Assembly: GCF_000938255.1 (NCBI RefSeq)
Contig: NZ_JYMR01000028.1
Location: 62,001-126,000 of the forward strand
Direction: 5' to 3'
Length of the DNA: 64,000 bases
Origin: Bradyrhizobium sp. LTSP849
GTDB taxonomy: Bacteria; Pseudomonadota; Alphaproteobacteria; Rhizobiales; Xanthobacteraceae
In this document: positions 35,406 to 45,455 of the stretch, in pieces
Layout: each line of letters opens with the position of its first letter
Numbering within the stretch: the first letter of the stretch is position 1
Notes under the pieces: model-generated
Databases searched by the model: none
What the model was told of the DNA's origin: nothing
Seen by the model: the letters and a program-made list of their open reading frames with translations, nothing else
Position numbers and translations under genes: made by a program

Positions 35406-36260
35406 ATGGCCCGCAGGTTTTCCGCTCCCTATCAGTCGGAGCCCGTGTCCAGCCTCGCGAGCTGGGCGCGCAATCTGGCCGTGTTCGCGGTGGTGGCGGT
35501 GGTGGTGTCGATCATCGTCGTCCGCTTCGGCTTCCTGGAGATGAAGCCGGCGCTCGCGACCTTCTTCGGCGGGCTCGCGATCGCTGCGCTCTCGATCCTG
35601 TTCGGCCTCGCCGGCTTTGCCGCGATCTGGCAGAACGGCTCGCGCGGCATGGCGCGTATCCTGCTCGCCTTCGTCATCGACGGAGCGATCCTCGCCTACC
35701 CCGCCTATCTCGGCCTGCAATACCGCAAGTTGCCGGCGATCCACGACATCACGACCGACCCGATCGACCCGCCGCGCTTCGACGCGCTGGCGCGCTTGCG
35801 CACCGGCGACGGTGCCAACCCCGCGGTCTATGCCGGCCTCTATTCGGCCGAGCAGCAGCGCCAATTCTATCCCGACATCGAGCCGATCGAGCTCGAAATT
35901 CCGGTCGACCGCGCCTATGCGATCGCGCTCCAGCTCGTCAACAAGCGCAAATGGCTGGTCATCGACGAGCGCGCGCCACAGCCGCCGCGCCGCGTCGGCC
36001 GCATCGAGGCGGTGGCGCGCTCCCCGATCATGGGCTTTCGCGAGGATATTTCCATCAGGGTCGTGCCTGATGGCGACGATTCCCGCGTCGACATCCGCTC
36101 CGCCTCACGTTTTTTCGAGAGCGACCTCGGCAGCAATGCTGCGCGCGTGACCAAATTCATCGACGATCTCAACACCGCAGCCGACGCCGACGCGCTGAAG
36201 CCGGTGAAGAAGACCCCAGTGGCGCCGCCCAAGGCGCCGGCGAAGACGGTGAAGAAGTAG
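35406..36260 (+). CDS. DUF1499 family membrane protein
   Basis: 284 residues from ATG 35406. Three hydrophobic segments lie in the first ~110 residues (LAVFAVVAVVVSIIVVRFGF, the ALATFFGGLAIAALSILFGLAGF region, and ARILLAFVIDGAILAYPAYLGL). A soluble DUF1499 domain follows (HDITTDPIDPPRFDALARL ... RVGRIEAVARSPIMGFREDISIRVVP ... DIRSASRFFESDLGSNAARV). The tail is Lys/Pro/Ala-rich. Function unknown. The upstream open frame from 35268 runs through a palindrome and is unlikely to be translated. Confidence 0.88.
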   Translation: MARRFSAPYQSEPVSSLASWARNLAVFAVVAVVVSIIVVRFGFLEMKPALATFFGGLAIAALSILFGLAGFAAIWQNGSRGMARILLAFVIDGAILAYPAYLGLQYRKLPAIHDITTDPIDPPRFDALARLRTGDGANPAVYAGLYSAEQQRQFYPDIEPIELEIPVDRAYAIALQLVNKRKWLVIDERAPQPPRRVGRIEAVARSPIMGFREDISIRVVPDGDDSRVDIRSASRFFESDLGSNAARVTKFIDDLNTAADADALKPVKKTPVAPPKAPAKTVKK

Positions 36261-36266
36261 CGAGAA

Positions 36267-37190
36267 CTAGCCGACCGCCATCCGGTACGTCCCGCCAATC
36301 ACCGGGTCACCATCCGTCGCAACCACGCCGCGCGCGACCAGATCTTCCAGATGCGCCAGCACGGAATAACCGGCGGCCGTCGTCAGTCGGGGATCGATGC
36401 CGATATAGATCGCACGCACCATGGTCGGGATATCAGCCTCGCCCTTGGCGAGGCGATGCAGGATGGAGGCCTCGCGCGCCTTGCGGTGGCGGATCAGGAA
36501 ACGCACGAAGCGCGGGCCATCCGGAATCTCGGGGCCGTGGCCGGAGAAATACAGATCCTCCTCGCGGGCGGCGAGCCGGTCGAGCGATTCCATGTAGTCG
36601 ATCATCGAGCCATCGGGCGGCGCCACGATCGAGGTCGACCACCCCATCACGTGATCGCCGACAAAGTTGAACTTTCGCTCGGGCCACGCGAAAGCAAGAT
36701 GGTTCGCGGTGTGGCCGGGCGTGGCCACCGCTTCGAGTTTCCAGCCGGCGCCTTCGACGACGTCGCCATGGGCGATCCTGACATCGGGCGCGAAGTCGCG
36801 GTCGGAGCCGGACTCCGGATTGTGCTTTTCGCTCTCAAAGCGCGGGCGCGAAGCACGATGCGGGCCCTCGGCATAGACGGTTGCGCCGGTGGCCTGCTTG
36901 AGCCGCGCGGTGTTCGGCGAATGGTCGCGATGGGTGTGGGTGACCAGGATGTGCGTCACGGTCTCGCCGCGCACGGCATCGAGCAGCGCCGCCGCATGCG
37001 CCTCGTCATCCGGACCGGGGTCGATCAGCGCGACTTTGCCTTGGCCTACGATGTAGCTGACCGTGCCGGTGAAGGTGAACGGGCTCGGATTGTTACAGAG
37101 CACACGCCGCACGCCGGGGCGGACTTCCTCGACGATGCCAGGCTTGAGCGGAAAGTTGCGGTTGAACGGGATGTCGTCGTTGTCGGACAT
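36267..37190 (-). CDS. MBL-fold metallo-hydrolase (LACTB2-like)
   Basis: 307 residues from ATG 37190. HILVTHTHRDHSPN is the HxHxDH zinc motif. TPGHTANHLAFAWPERKFNFVGDHVMGWSTSIVAPPDGSM supplies the further His and Asp ligands, and YFSGHGPEIPDG the last histidine. Residues ~230-300 form a small winged-helix-like C-terminal domain as in LACTB2-type hydrolases. Substrate could be a thioester, lactone or RNA; undecided. It is convergent with the DUF1499 gene, 6 bp between the stops. A family A palindromic repeat lies upstream. Confidence 0.9.
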   Translation of the reverse strand: MSDNDDIPFNRNFPLKPGIVEEVRPGVRRVLCNNPSPFTFTGTVSYIVGQGKVALIDPGPDDEAHAAALLDAVRGETVTHILVTHTHRDHSPNTARLKQATGATVYAEGPHRASRPRFESEKHNPESGSDRDFAPDVRIAHGDVVEGAGWKLEAVATPGHTANHLAFAWPERKFNFVGDHVMGWSTSIVAPPDGSMIDYMESLDRLAAREEDLYFSGHGPEIPDGPRFVRFLIRHRKAREASILHRLAKGEADIPTMVRAIYIGIDPRLTTAAGYSVLAHLEDLVARGVVATDGDPVIGGTYRMAVG

Positions 37191-37225
37191 GGGACTTCCT
37201 GTGCAATGCAGCCCCAACCCTCACC

Positions 37226-37343
37226 GTCATACCCCGCGAAAGCGGGGTATCCAGTACGCCGTGGCGCCGGTGGCGAAGGCGGGGTCTCTGGAATACTGGA
37301 TCGCCCGCCCCAGTGCGCAAGTGCGCACAAGGCGGGCGATGAC
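37226..37343. repeat. Composite palindromic intergenic repeat, family A copy 2
   Basis: GTCATACCCCGC-gaaa-GCGGGGTATCCAGTACGCC ... ATACTGGATCGCCCG ... CGGGCGATGAC has the same stem order as 1105-1204. A change in the first stem (TACCCCGC/GCGGGGTA) is compensated on both sides, which suggests that the fold is maintained. Confidence 0.85.
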
Positions 37344-37353
37344 AGCTGAGCGC

Positions 37354-38568
<1,215 letters not shown>

Positions 38569-38655
38569 GAAACGTCCTTTCGCATCTGGTTCCGTCAAAA
38601 TTTGCCCGACAAACTAAAGCGCCGCGGCAACAAGTGCAATTGCATCCTGGTTTCG

Positions 38656-38695
38656 GTCATTCCGGGGGCGCACGCAAAGCGAACCCGGAATGAAA
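38656..38695. repeat. Palindromic hairpin between gcdH and ribB
   Basis: TCATTCCGGG pairs with CCCGGAATGA across an ~18-base loop. This is a short member of the intergenic palindromes and probably also protects or terminates the ribB message. Confidence 0.6.
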
Positions 38696-38698
38696 TTG

Positions 38699-39775
38699 TC
38701 AGGTATCGAGCTGTTCGTTCGCGACGATCTCGATGCCGAAGCCCGACAATCCCTTGTAGTCGTGCACCGACGAGGTGAGATGGCGGATCGAGCTGACGCC
38801 GAGATCACGCAAAATCTGCGCGCCGACGCCGACCTCGCGCCACTGGCGGTTGCGGTCGGCTTCCGTCGACGTTTCATCCGGCAGCGGCGCCACGGGGACA
38901 CCGGCCGCGCCGTCGCGCAGATAAACCAGCACGCCACGGCCGGACTTCTTGAACTGCTCGAGCACCGCCGCCATGCGCTTGTGGCCGGTAAAGGTGTCCT
39001 TGACGATATTGGGCTTGTGGAAGCGCGTCAGCACGTTTTTGCCGTCGCCGACGCCGTTATAGACGAAGGCGACGTGGGCAATGGAATCGAACGGTGAGCG
39101 GTAGGCGTAGCCCTGAAGCGGCCCGATCGGGCTTTCGGTAACGAAGGTCGAGACCCGCTCGATCAGCTTTTCGCGCGCCTGGCGGTAAGCGATCATGTCC
39201 GCAATGGTGACATGCTTCAACTTGTGCTGGGCAGCGAAGCGGGCGACCTGCTCGCCCTTCATCACGCTGCCGTCGTCGTTCATCAACTCGCTGATGACAC
39301 CGACCGGCGGCAGGCCTGACAGCTTACAGAGGTCGACCGCGGCCTCGGTATGGCCGGAGCGCAGCAGCACGCCGCCGTCCTTGGCGATCAGCGGGAAGAT
39401 GTGGCCGGGACGGGCGAAGTCGTTGGCGCCGGCATTGGGATTGGACAGCGCGCGGCAGCACGAGGCGCGCTCCTCGGCGGAGATGCCGGTGCCGCCGTCG
39501 GGCTTGTAGTCGATCGACACCGTGAACGCGGTGGTGTGGGCGGAATCATTGTGGGCGACCATCGGGTCGAGCCGCAGCCGGCGCGCGTCTTCGGTCGTGA
39601 TCGGCGCGCAGACGATGCCGGAGGTGTGGCGGATGATGAAGGCCATCTTCTCGGCCGTGCAGAACGAGGCCGCGACGATGAGATCGCCCTCGCCCTCGCG
39701 ATCCTCGTCATCGGTCACGACAACGAGCTCGCCCCGGGCAAAGGCCTGCAAAACTTCCTGAACGGTATCGGGCAT
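38699..39775 (-). CDS. ribB: 3,4-dihydroxy-2-butanone-4-phosphate synthase with degenerate GTP-cyclohydrolase II domain
   Basis: 358 residues. The N-terminal ~205 residues are a complete RibB: VVTDDEDREGEGDLIVAA (acidic loop), FIIRHTSGIVCAP, and ARPGHIFPLIAKDGGVLLRSGHTEAAVDLCKL. It converts ribulose-5-phosphate into the four-carbon riboflavin precursor. Residues ~210-355 resemble the RibA fold, but the cysteine zinc ligands of GTP cyclohydrolase II (ECLTGDxxxSxRCDCG) are gone, replaced by FHKPNIVKDTFTGHKRM. The second activity is therefore probably lost. I looked for an upstream FMN riboswitch and did not recognise one. Confidence 0.93.
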   Translation of the reverse strand: MPDTVQEVLQAFARGELVVVTDDEDREGEGDLIVAASFCTAEKMAFIIRHTSGIVCAPITTEDARRLRLDPMVAHNDSAHTTAFTVSIDYKPDGGTGISAEERASCCRALSNPNAGANDFARPGHIFPLIAKDGGVLLRSGHTEAAVDLCKLSGLPPVGVISELMNDDGSVMKGEQVARFAAQHKLKHVTIADMIAYRQAREKLIERVSTFVTESPIGPLQGYAYRSPFDSIAHVAFVYNGVGDGKNVLTRFHKPNIVKDTFTGHKRMAAVLEQFKKSGRGVLVYLRDGAAGVPVAPLPDETSTEADRNRQWREVGVGAQILRDLGVSSIRHLTSSVHDYKGLSGFGIEIVANEQLDT

Positions 39776-39951
39776 TTCCCAATCTCTATCGGTTATGGGC
39801 CGGAGGCTTAGCTGGACTTACGCCCGAGCGCTAGTGTCCTGGACGCAACCGCATATGCCCGGGGGCAGTCTCCGGGCAGGCTTTCAGGCTTGCACCGAAC
39901 ATACCAGCGATATAGGCGCGGATGTCTCTGGCGGAAGACGGCCGGCGGCTG

Positions 39952-41682
39952 TCAGGGCAGCACTTCGCGCCGCTCGCTCAGCCGCTGATCAAGCTCGGCG
40001 CGCTTGTCCGCCAGCAGGCCGGCCTGGGCGGCTTCGATCACCGTAAACAGCTCATGGGCATCGCTGAGCCGGGTCACGGTGACATAGCTGGCGCCGGCCT
40101 CGTAGAGCTCGCCGACGTCGGACAACAGGTCAGCGGTCGCCACGATCAGGGCGTTCGGGTTGAGGTTTCGCACGTGGCGGATCAGCTTCTCGTTGCTGGC
40201 GCCCTTCAGCAAAGCATCCGGCACGCTCAGGATGATCATCTCGGACTTGCCGATCCCGGCATGGAGCAGCGTGTCGACATTGCTGATGTCGCCATAGATC
40301 ACGTGCAAGCCGCGCGAAAGCAGGGTCTGGTACACATTGGGGTTGAAGTCGACCACCGTGATCTGCTCCAGCAGCAGCGGGTTCTGCCGCTCGATCTCGG
40401 CGAGCAGCGCGCTCGCCGCACGGAAAAAGCCCAGGATGACGATGCGACGGGCCTCGCCATGGCCGCGCTCGTCCCCCTCCTCCCTATGGCCGTTACCATG
40501 ATCGAGGTCGCGTAGGCCGATCCGCTTCAGGGGGCCGATCGCCCAGCGCGTGATCTCGTCGCTGCGCGTCATCGCGAAAGTCGAGAGCACGGCCAGCACC
40601 ACGAAGGCGAAGGAAGTCGCATTCGCCGTATCGGCCGCGATGTGATTATCGATGACGCCGGTCTGGATCACCACAAGCGAGAATTCCGAGATCTGCGCCA
40701 GGTTGATCGCCGGCAACAGACTGGCGCGCAGGCCCTGCTTCATCAGATAGAGCGGGATGAAGGTCGTGACGAGGCGGCTTACCACCGTGAACGCCGCGAT
40801 CATCAGCGCGAGCCCGATCACCGAGAGGCCGGGCACCGGAATGGTCATGCCGAGCGCCACGAAGAACAGCGTAATGAAGAAGTCGCGTAGCGTGGTGACC
40901 TTGGCGGTGACGTCGAGCGCATAGGGGAAGGTCGAGAGCGAGACGCCGGCGATCAGCGCCCCCATCTCGCGCGACAGCGAGAGCTGCTCGGCGGTTTCGG
41001 CAACCAGGAAGCACCAAGCGAGCGCGCCGAGCAGGATCAGCTCGGGACGGCGGGCGATCTGGTGAAACAACCGCGGCAGCACGTAGCGGCTGACCAGCAG
41101 CGCGGCCGCGACCAGCACCGCAACGCGGCCGATCGAGAGCAGGACGACACTGATTTGCAAATTGGCAAGGCTCGGCTGCACCGCCAGGAAAAGAATGGCG
41201 AAGATGTCCTGGAGCACCAATACGCCAAGCGTGACGCGGCCGGGCAGCGTATCGAGCTCGCGCTTCTCGTAGAGCACCTTGACGATGATGACGGTGCTCG
41301 ACAGCGCGCAGGCGACGCAGAGATAGAGCGCATCGAAATGGCCACCGCCGAGCGACAGGCCTAGGCCTGCGAAGAACAGAATGCCGAGCAGGCAGCCGCC
41401 GAGCAGCTGGCCGCCGGCCGCGAACAGGATCACCTTTCCCGCCCGCACAATCTTCTTCAGGTCGATCTCCAGGCCGATCATGAACAGCATGAAAATCAGG
41501 CCGAGCTCGGAGATAACGCTGATCGATTCCTGCGACTTGACCCAGCCGGCGCCGAATGGACCAATGCAGAAGCCGGCGATAAGGTAGGCCAGGATCAACG
41601 GCTGCCGGAAGAAATGGGCGAGCAGGCCCAGCATCCAGGCAAACAGGATACAGAGAGTGATGTCGCGAATGAGCTCGTGCAT
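39952..41682 (-). CDS. CPA2-family monovalent cation:proton antiporter (KefB/YbaL-like) with TrkA-N domain
   Basis: 576 residues from ATG 41682. Residues ~1-385 are a polytopic Na+/H+-exchanger domain (LAYLIAGFCIGPFGAGW, ELGLIFMLFMIGLEIDLKKI, SREMGALIAGVSLSTFPYALDV). Residues ~415-540 form a TrkA-N/RCK-like nucleotide-binding domain (RIVILGFFRAASALLAEI ... ITVVDFNPNVYQTLLSRGLHVIYGDISNVDTL). The usual GxGxxG is altered to GFFRAA, so NAD binding may be modified. It probably exports K+ in exchange for protons. It diverges from the DUF3124 gene. Confidence 0.92.
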   Translation of the reverse strand: MHELIRDITLCILFAWMLGLLAHFFRQPLILAYLIAGFCIGPFGAGWVKSQESISVISELGLIFMLFMIGLEIDLKKIVRAGKVILFAAGGQLLGGCLLGILFFAGLGLSLGGGHFDALYLCVACALSSTVIIVKVLYEKRELDTLPGRVTLGVLVLQDIFAILFLAVQPSLANLQISVVLLSIGRVAVLVAAALLVSRYVLPRLFHQIARRPELILLGALAWCFLVAETAEQLSLSREMGALIAGVSLSTFPYALDVTAKVTTLRDFFITLFFVALGMTIPVPGLSVIGLALMIAAFTVVSRLVTTFIPLYLMKQGLRASLLPAINLAQISEFSLVVIQTGVIDNHIAADTANATSFAFVVLAVLSTFAMTRSDEITRWAIGPLKRIGLRDLDHGNGHREEGDERGHGEARRIVILGFFRAASALLAEIERQNPLLLEQITVVDFNPNVYQTLLSRGLHVIYGDISNVDTLLHAGIGKSEMIILSVPDALLKGASNEKLIRHVRNLNPNALIVATADLLSDVGELYEAGASYVTVTRLSDAHELFTVIEAAQAGLLADKRAELDQRLSERREVLP

Positions 41683-41719
41683 GCCAGATGGGTCCGTTTC
41701 GCCGCACCCTAGAGACCAG

Positions 41720-42277
41720 GTGCAGCGCGGCAAGCGAGCAATTCGTCACATGCTGATGGGGCTCGCCGTTGCAACGCTGCTATGCCCGCTCGCATCGGCC
41801 CTGCCAGCGCTCGCGCAGCCCAAGGTCAATATCGAACAAAATTTTGCCGATTCGCTCACCGCGATGCCGAAGGAGGACCTCGGCGTCTCCGGTGGCTTCT
41901 ACGTGCCGGCCTATTCCAGTGTCGCGATGAGCCAGGGCAAGCTGCGCGTCGACTTTTCGGTGACGCTGAGCGTTCACAACGCTTCGGAAACCCAACCGCT
42001 GGTGGTCAAGCGCATCGCCTATTTCGACACCGCAGGCAAGCAGGTCGAGAGCTATCTGAAGGCACCGGTCGCGCTCAAGCCGCTCGCCACCGTTTCGATC
42101 TTCATTCCGACCGACGACGTGCGCGGCGGGACCGGGGCTAATTTCATCGTCGACTGGGCGGCCACGGGCGAGATCGCGGAGCCGGCGGTCGAAGCCTTGA
42201 TGGTTGGCGGCGTCGCCAATGCGCATTACGCTTTCATCAGCCAGGGACGCCCGACCCGGACCGTCGGCAAGAAGTAA
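41720..42277 (+). CDS. DUF3124 family secreted protein
   Basis: 185 residues from a GTG at 41720 that gives a basic n-region (QRGKRAIRH) before the hydrophobic core MLMGLAVATLLCPLASALPALAQ; the ATG at 41750 is an alternative. The mature part (VYVPAYSSVAMSQGK-like segment, then FSVTLSVHNAS, LKAPVALKPLATVSIFIPTDDVRGGTGANFIVDW) matches the DUF3124 beta-rich fold. Periplasmic, function unknown. A GGCCGGC/GCCGGCC hairpin follows the stop at 42282-42300. Confidence 0.82.
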   Translation: MQRGKRAIRHMLMGLAVATLLCPLASALPALAQPKVNIEQNFADSLTAMPKEDLGVSGGFYVPAYSSVAMSQGKLRVDFSVTLSVHNASETQPLVVKRIAYFDTAGKQVESYLKAPVALKPLATVSIFIPTDDVRGGTGANFIVDWAATGEIAEPAVEALMVGGVANAHYAFISQGRPTRTVGKK

Positions 42278-42336
42278 AGCAGGCCGGCGCAAAGCCGGCC
42301 GCTCAACAAGACAAGACAAGACACGAGGAACGCCCC

Positions 42337-43572
42337 ATGACGTCCAGCTTCGATTTCGCGCCCCTGTTTCCTGCAGGGCTGCCGGCCCCTTCTGCGCGCT
42401 GGACGGGCCTCGCCAAATACAGCTTTGTCGGCGGCAATAACGACTCCGAGCAGGTGCCGCTCGATGACCTGATCGAGGCGGCCAATCTGGCGCTGCAACG
42501 CGAGGGCCGGTCGCTCGCCACTTACGGATTGGCGCACGGCCCGCAAGGCCATTTGCCCTTGCGCGAATTCCTCGTCACCAAGCTGAAGCGCGATGCCGGC
42601 ATCAGCTGCACGATCGACGATCTCATGATCGTCTCCGGCTCGCTTCAGGCGCTCGACCTCGTCAATGCCACGCTGCTGGCGCGCGGCGACACCGTGATCG
42701 TCGAGCAGGAGACGTATCAGGGATCGCTGCAACGGCTGACGCGTCTCGGCGTCGACGCGGTCGGTATTCCGCTCGATGGCGACGGCATGCGCATGGACGT
42801 GCTGGCCACGACGCTGGCCGACCTAAAGAAGCGCGGCGTCCGGCCGAAATACATCTACACCATCCCCACGGTGCAGAACCCGACCGGCAGCATCATGCCG
42901 GAAAACCGCCGCGCCGAATTGCTGCGGTTGTCGGTCGAATATGGCGTGCCTGTATTCGAGGACGATTGCTATGCCGACCTGGTCTGGTCGGGACAGCGGC
43001 CGCCCGCGATCCACGCGATGAGCCCGAATGGCGGGGTGATTCATATCGGCTCGTTCTCGAAGTCGATCGCACCGGCGCTGCGCGTCGGCTTCATCGTCGC
43101 GCCTTGGGATGTGATGTCGCGGATGCTGGCGCTGAAGACGGATGCCGGCTCCGGCGCGCTGGAGCAGATGGTGCTTGCCACCTATTGCCGGCCCCATTTC
43201 GCGACCCACGTGCCAGCACTGACCAAAGCGCTGCGCACCAAGCTCGATACGCTGATGGAGGCGATAAACGAGCAGTTCGGGACGGCCGCCGAATTCGAGG
43301 AGCCCAAGGGCGGCATCTTCCTGTGGGTGAAGCTGCCCGACCAGGTCGATACGCTCAAACTCTATCAGGCCGCGCTTGCCGCCGGCGTCTCGATCAATCC
43401 GGGGCCGGAATGGTCGACCAACAAGGGCTATTCCGGCTCACGCCTGCGGCTATGCTTTGCAAGCCCGACACATCAGCAGATCCGTGAGGGCATTGCTGTA
43501 CTGGCCGAGGTCTGCCGCAAGGAGTTCGGCGTGCCGACCCGAAGCGCCAATATCGAGAAGGCGCGGGCCTGA
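42337..43572 (+). CDS. PLP-dependent aminotransferase, class I/II fold (2-aminoadipate transaminase-like)
   Basis: 411 residues of fold type I. TYGLAHGPQGHLPLREFL is the MocR/LysN-type N-terminal motif, TIPTVQNPTGSIMPENRRAELLRL the Asn-containing cofactor segment, FEDDCYADLVW supplies the Asp, and IHIGSFSKSIAPALRVGFIVAP holds the PLP lysine. The C-terminal arginine region is SGSRLRLCFASPT. Substrate unknown; relatives handle 2-aminoadipate, kynurenine or aromatic amino acids. There is no GntR DNA-binding domain, so it is an enzyme rather than a MocR regulator. Confidence 0.92.
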   Translation: MTSSFDFAPLFPAGLPAPSARWTGLAKYSFVGGNNDSEQVPLDDLIEAANLALQREGRSLATYGLAHGPQGHLPLREFLVTKLKRDAGISCTIDDLMIVSGSLQALDLVNATLLARGDTVIVEQETYQGSLQRLTRLGVDAVGIPLDGDGMRMDVLATTLADLKKRGVRPKYIYTIPTVQNPTGSIMPENRRAELLRLSVEYGVPVFEDDCYADLVWSGQRPPAIHAMSPNGGVIHIGSFSKSIAPALRVGFIVAPWDVMSRMLALKTDAGSGALEQMVLATYCRPHFATHVPALTKALRTKLDTLMEAINEQFGTAAEFEEPKGGIFLWVKLPDQVDTLKLYQAALAAGVSINPGPEWSTNKGYSGSRLRLCFASPTHQQIREGIAVLAEVCRKEFGVPTRSANIEKARA

Positions 43573-43611
43573 CGCCGCGCATCAGGCGCCTGCTGGACGA
43601 TCGGAGAGAGA

Positions 43612-44106
43612 ATGCTAGACTTCCGTCTCGATCGAGGCGGGGCTTGCCAGAACATGATGCGTTGTTCGAGCCGCTGGATCACGGCTGCGCTGCTGTGGGT
43701 TGCGTTGGCGTCCCTGGCTCACGCCGAGACGCTTGCTGCGACAGTGGAGCAATGGGGATTGCTCGGCTCATGGTCGGTCGACTGCGCACTGCCGCCCGAC
43801 CGCGACAAGGGTGCGCTGCTGACGTACGAGATCAGCAAGGACGGCCGGGTGATGTACCGGCGCAATTTTGGAGAAGCCAAGGACGAGAGCGAGGTCGTGT
43901 CCGCCACGGTCAACGCCGAAGGCTTGCTCAATCTCATGGTGTTCTTCCCATCGCTGCATCAGACACGCGAGTTCGGACTGATGTTGCAGAAGGACGGCAG
44001 CCTGCGCGCGATCTACAATCGCAGTGAGCGCGGCGAGTACACGATCAGGGACGGCAAATACGTCAAGACCGGCGCACCGACACCTGCGCAGCAACGCTGC
44101 GATTAA
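43612..44106 (+). CDS. Hypothetical secreted protein
   Basis: 164 residues. A GGAGAGAG ribosome-binding site directly precedes ATG 43612; M15 (43654) is an alternative. The signal peptide core is WITAALLWVALASLAHA. The mature part starts ETLAATVEQWGLLGSWSVDCALPPDRDKG, a pattern (LGxWxxDCxxPxxxxNxxL) seen in many small periplasmic proteins of this group. Two cysteines (in DCALPP and the last-but-one residue) may form a disulfide. Function unknown. Confidence 0.75.
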   Translation: MLDFRLDRGGACQNMMRCSSRWITAALLWVALASLAHAETLAATVEQWGLLGSWSVDCALPPDRDKGALLTYEISKDGRVMYRRNFGEAKDESEVVSATVNAEGLLNLMVFFPSLHQTREFGLMLQKDGSLRAIYNRSERGEYTIRDGKYVKTGAPTPAQQRCD

Positions 44107-44203
44107 CCACCCTGAACATCCATTCAGAATTCTCTCGTATTTCCTCCGGAACGATCGCAGGCATGCGCCGTTCTCCTGTGCAATTGAACTGGAGGAGGAC
44201 ATC

Positions 44204-44422
44204 ATGAAGAAGTTTGCTTATGTGGTTGCAGCTCTCGGCGCACTGGCGATCGTTGCACCGACGATGGCGAGTGCTGAGACGGTGGTGATCAAGGGCGGTC
44301 ATCATGGCGGTTACGGCGCCCGCGCCGAAATGCGCGAGCATCGTGACAATGGCTGGCATCGTGGCTGGCACCATCACGACCGTGTCGTCGTGGTCAAGCG
44401 TGGCCATCATCACATGGACTAA
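44204..44422 (+). CDS. Small secreted histidine-rich protein
   Basis: 72 residues with a textbook ribosome-binding site (GGAGGAGG) and signal peptide (MKKFAYVVAALGALAIVAPTMASA). The mature 48 residues contain 12 histidines in clusters (GGHHGGYG, WHRGWHHHD, GHHHMD), suggesting periplasmic metal binding (Ni, Zn or Cu), an inference only. An intrinsic terminator follows 17 bp after the stop, so it is a monocistronic, probably well-expressed gene. Confidence 0.8.
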   Translation: MKKFAYVVAALGALAIVAPTMASAETVVIKGGHHGGYGARAEMREHRDNGWHRGWHHHDRVVVVKRGHHHMD

Positions 44423-44439
44423 TGCGCAACGCAAAATGG

Positions 44440-44467
44440 AAATGGCCCCTCACGGGGCCATTTCTTT
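44440..44467 (+). terminator. Intrinsic terminator after the His-rich gene
   Basis: AAATGGCCCC-tcac-GGGGCCATTT, a perfect 10-bp stem followed by ctttg. It also faces the convergent aldo/keto reductase gene. Confidence 0.82.
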
Positions 44468-44492
44468 GCGTTCGAAAAGCGCTTTGGGGAGA

Positions 44493-45311
44493 CTAATCCC
44501 ACGCCGGCGCAAAACCGGGATTGACGCAGCGCTTGTCTTTCGGCAGCGCGGCGATCTTCTTGCGGTCGGCCTCGTCGAGCGTGATCTTCAGCGCGTCAAG
44601 ATTGGCCTGCTGGCTTTCGCGGCGCGACGCCTTCGGGATCGCGGCCACGCCGTCCTGGTCGAGCAGCCATTTCAGCGCCACCTGCGCCGCACTCGCGTTG
44701 TGCTTGGCGCCGATCTCAGCGAGCACCGGATCGGATGCAACGCGTCCCTGCGCGAGCGGGCAGTAGGCGACCAGCGGGATCGACTTGGCGGTGAGATAGG
44801 CCAAAACCTTCGATTGATCGAGCATCGCGTGATATTCGATCTGGTTGCAGGCGATCGGCGCCTTGATGTCCTCGACCACGGTCTTGAGCAGCGCGGTGGT
44901 GAAATTGGCAACGCCAATCGCTCGCGTGCGCCCCTCCTGCTTCAATTTCATCAAGGTCTCGAACACCGCGTCCCAGTTCGCCGACTTCGACGGCCAGTGC
45001 ACGAGATAGAGGTCGACGTGGTCAAGCCTGAGCTTGTTCAAGCTCGTATCGAAGGCGCGGCGGATCGCGTCCGGCGCCAGATTCTCGTGCCAGACCTTTG
45101 TCGTGACGTGTAGCTCACCGCGCGGCACGCCTGCCGTGGCGAGGGCAGCGCCGATCGCTTCCTCATTGGCATACATTTCGGCGGTGTCGATGTGGCGGTA
45201 ACCGATCGACAGCGCGCTCTCGACCGCGGCACGGCAGGCATCGCCCTGCATGCGGAAGGTGCCGAGGCCGAGCTTGGGCATGCTGATGCCCTGTGTTTTC
45301 AAATTGTCCAT
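44493..45311 (-). CDS. Aldo/keto reductase
   Basis: 272 residues from ATG 45311, preceded by CAGGAG. The tetrad is visible: Asp and Tyr in GYRHIDTAEMYANEEAIG, Lys in VTTKVWHENL, His in YLVHWPSK. NQIEYHAML and the C-terminal IPKASRRESQQANLDAL match NADPH binding. It probably reduces aldehydes such as methylglyoxal or 2,5-diketo-D-gluconate-like substrates (DkgB-type). Monocistronic. Confidence 0.93.
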   Translation of the reverse strand: MDNLKTQGISMPKLGLGTFRMQGDACRAAVESALSIGYRHIDTAEMYANEEAIGAALATAGVPRGELHVTTKVWHENLAPDAIRRAFDTSLNKLRLDHVDLYLVHWPSKSANWDAVFETLMKLKQEGRTRAIGVANFTTALLKTVVEDIKAPIACNQIEYHAMLDQSKVLAYLTAKSIPLVAYCPLAQGRVASDPVLAEIGAKHNASAAQVALKWLLDQDGVAAIPKASRRESQQANLDALKITLDEADRKKIAALPKDKRCVNPGFAPAWD

Positions 45312-45455
45312 GAATAGGCTCCTGACGTATTTCAGCCCGCCAGACGCGCGGCAAGGCCGCGACAACAGACTCTTGGTGATGGGAAAGAGGTGGCGGGAAA
45401 GACCACCATAGCGCGGGAGCCGTCGGGTGGCCAATCAAGATCGGGTTAGCGCCCC

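Noticed and set aside
39776..39951. Possible FMN riboswitch upstream of ribB
   Set aside because: The reverse strand was read for the conserved RFN blocks (such as AGGGTGAAATTC-type and GGTGAAATTCC-type segments) and they are not present; only a GC-rich hairpin is visible.
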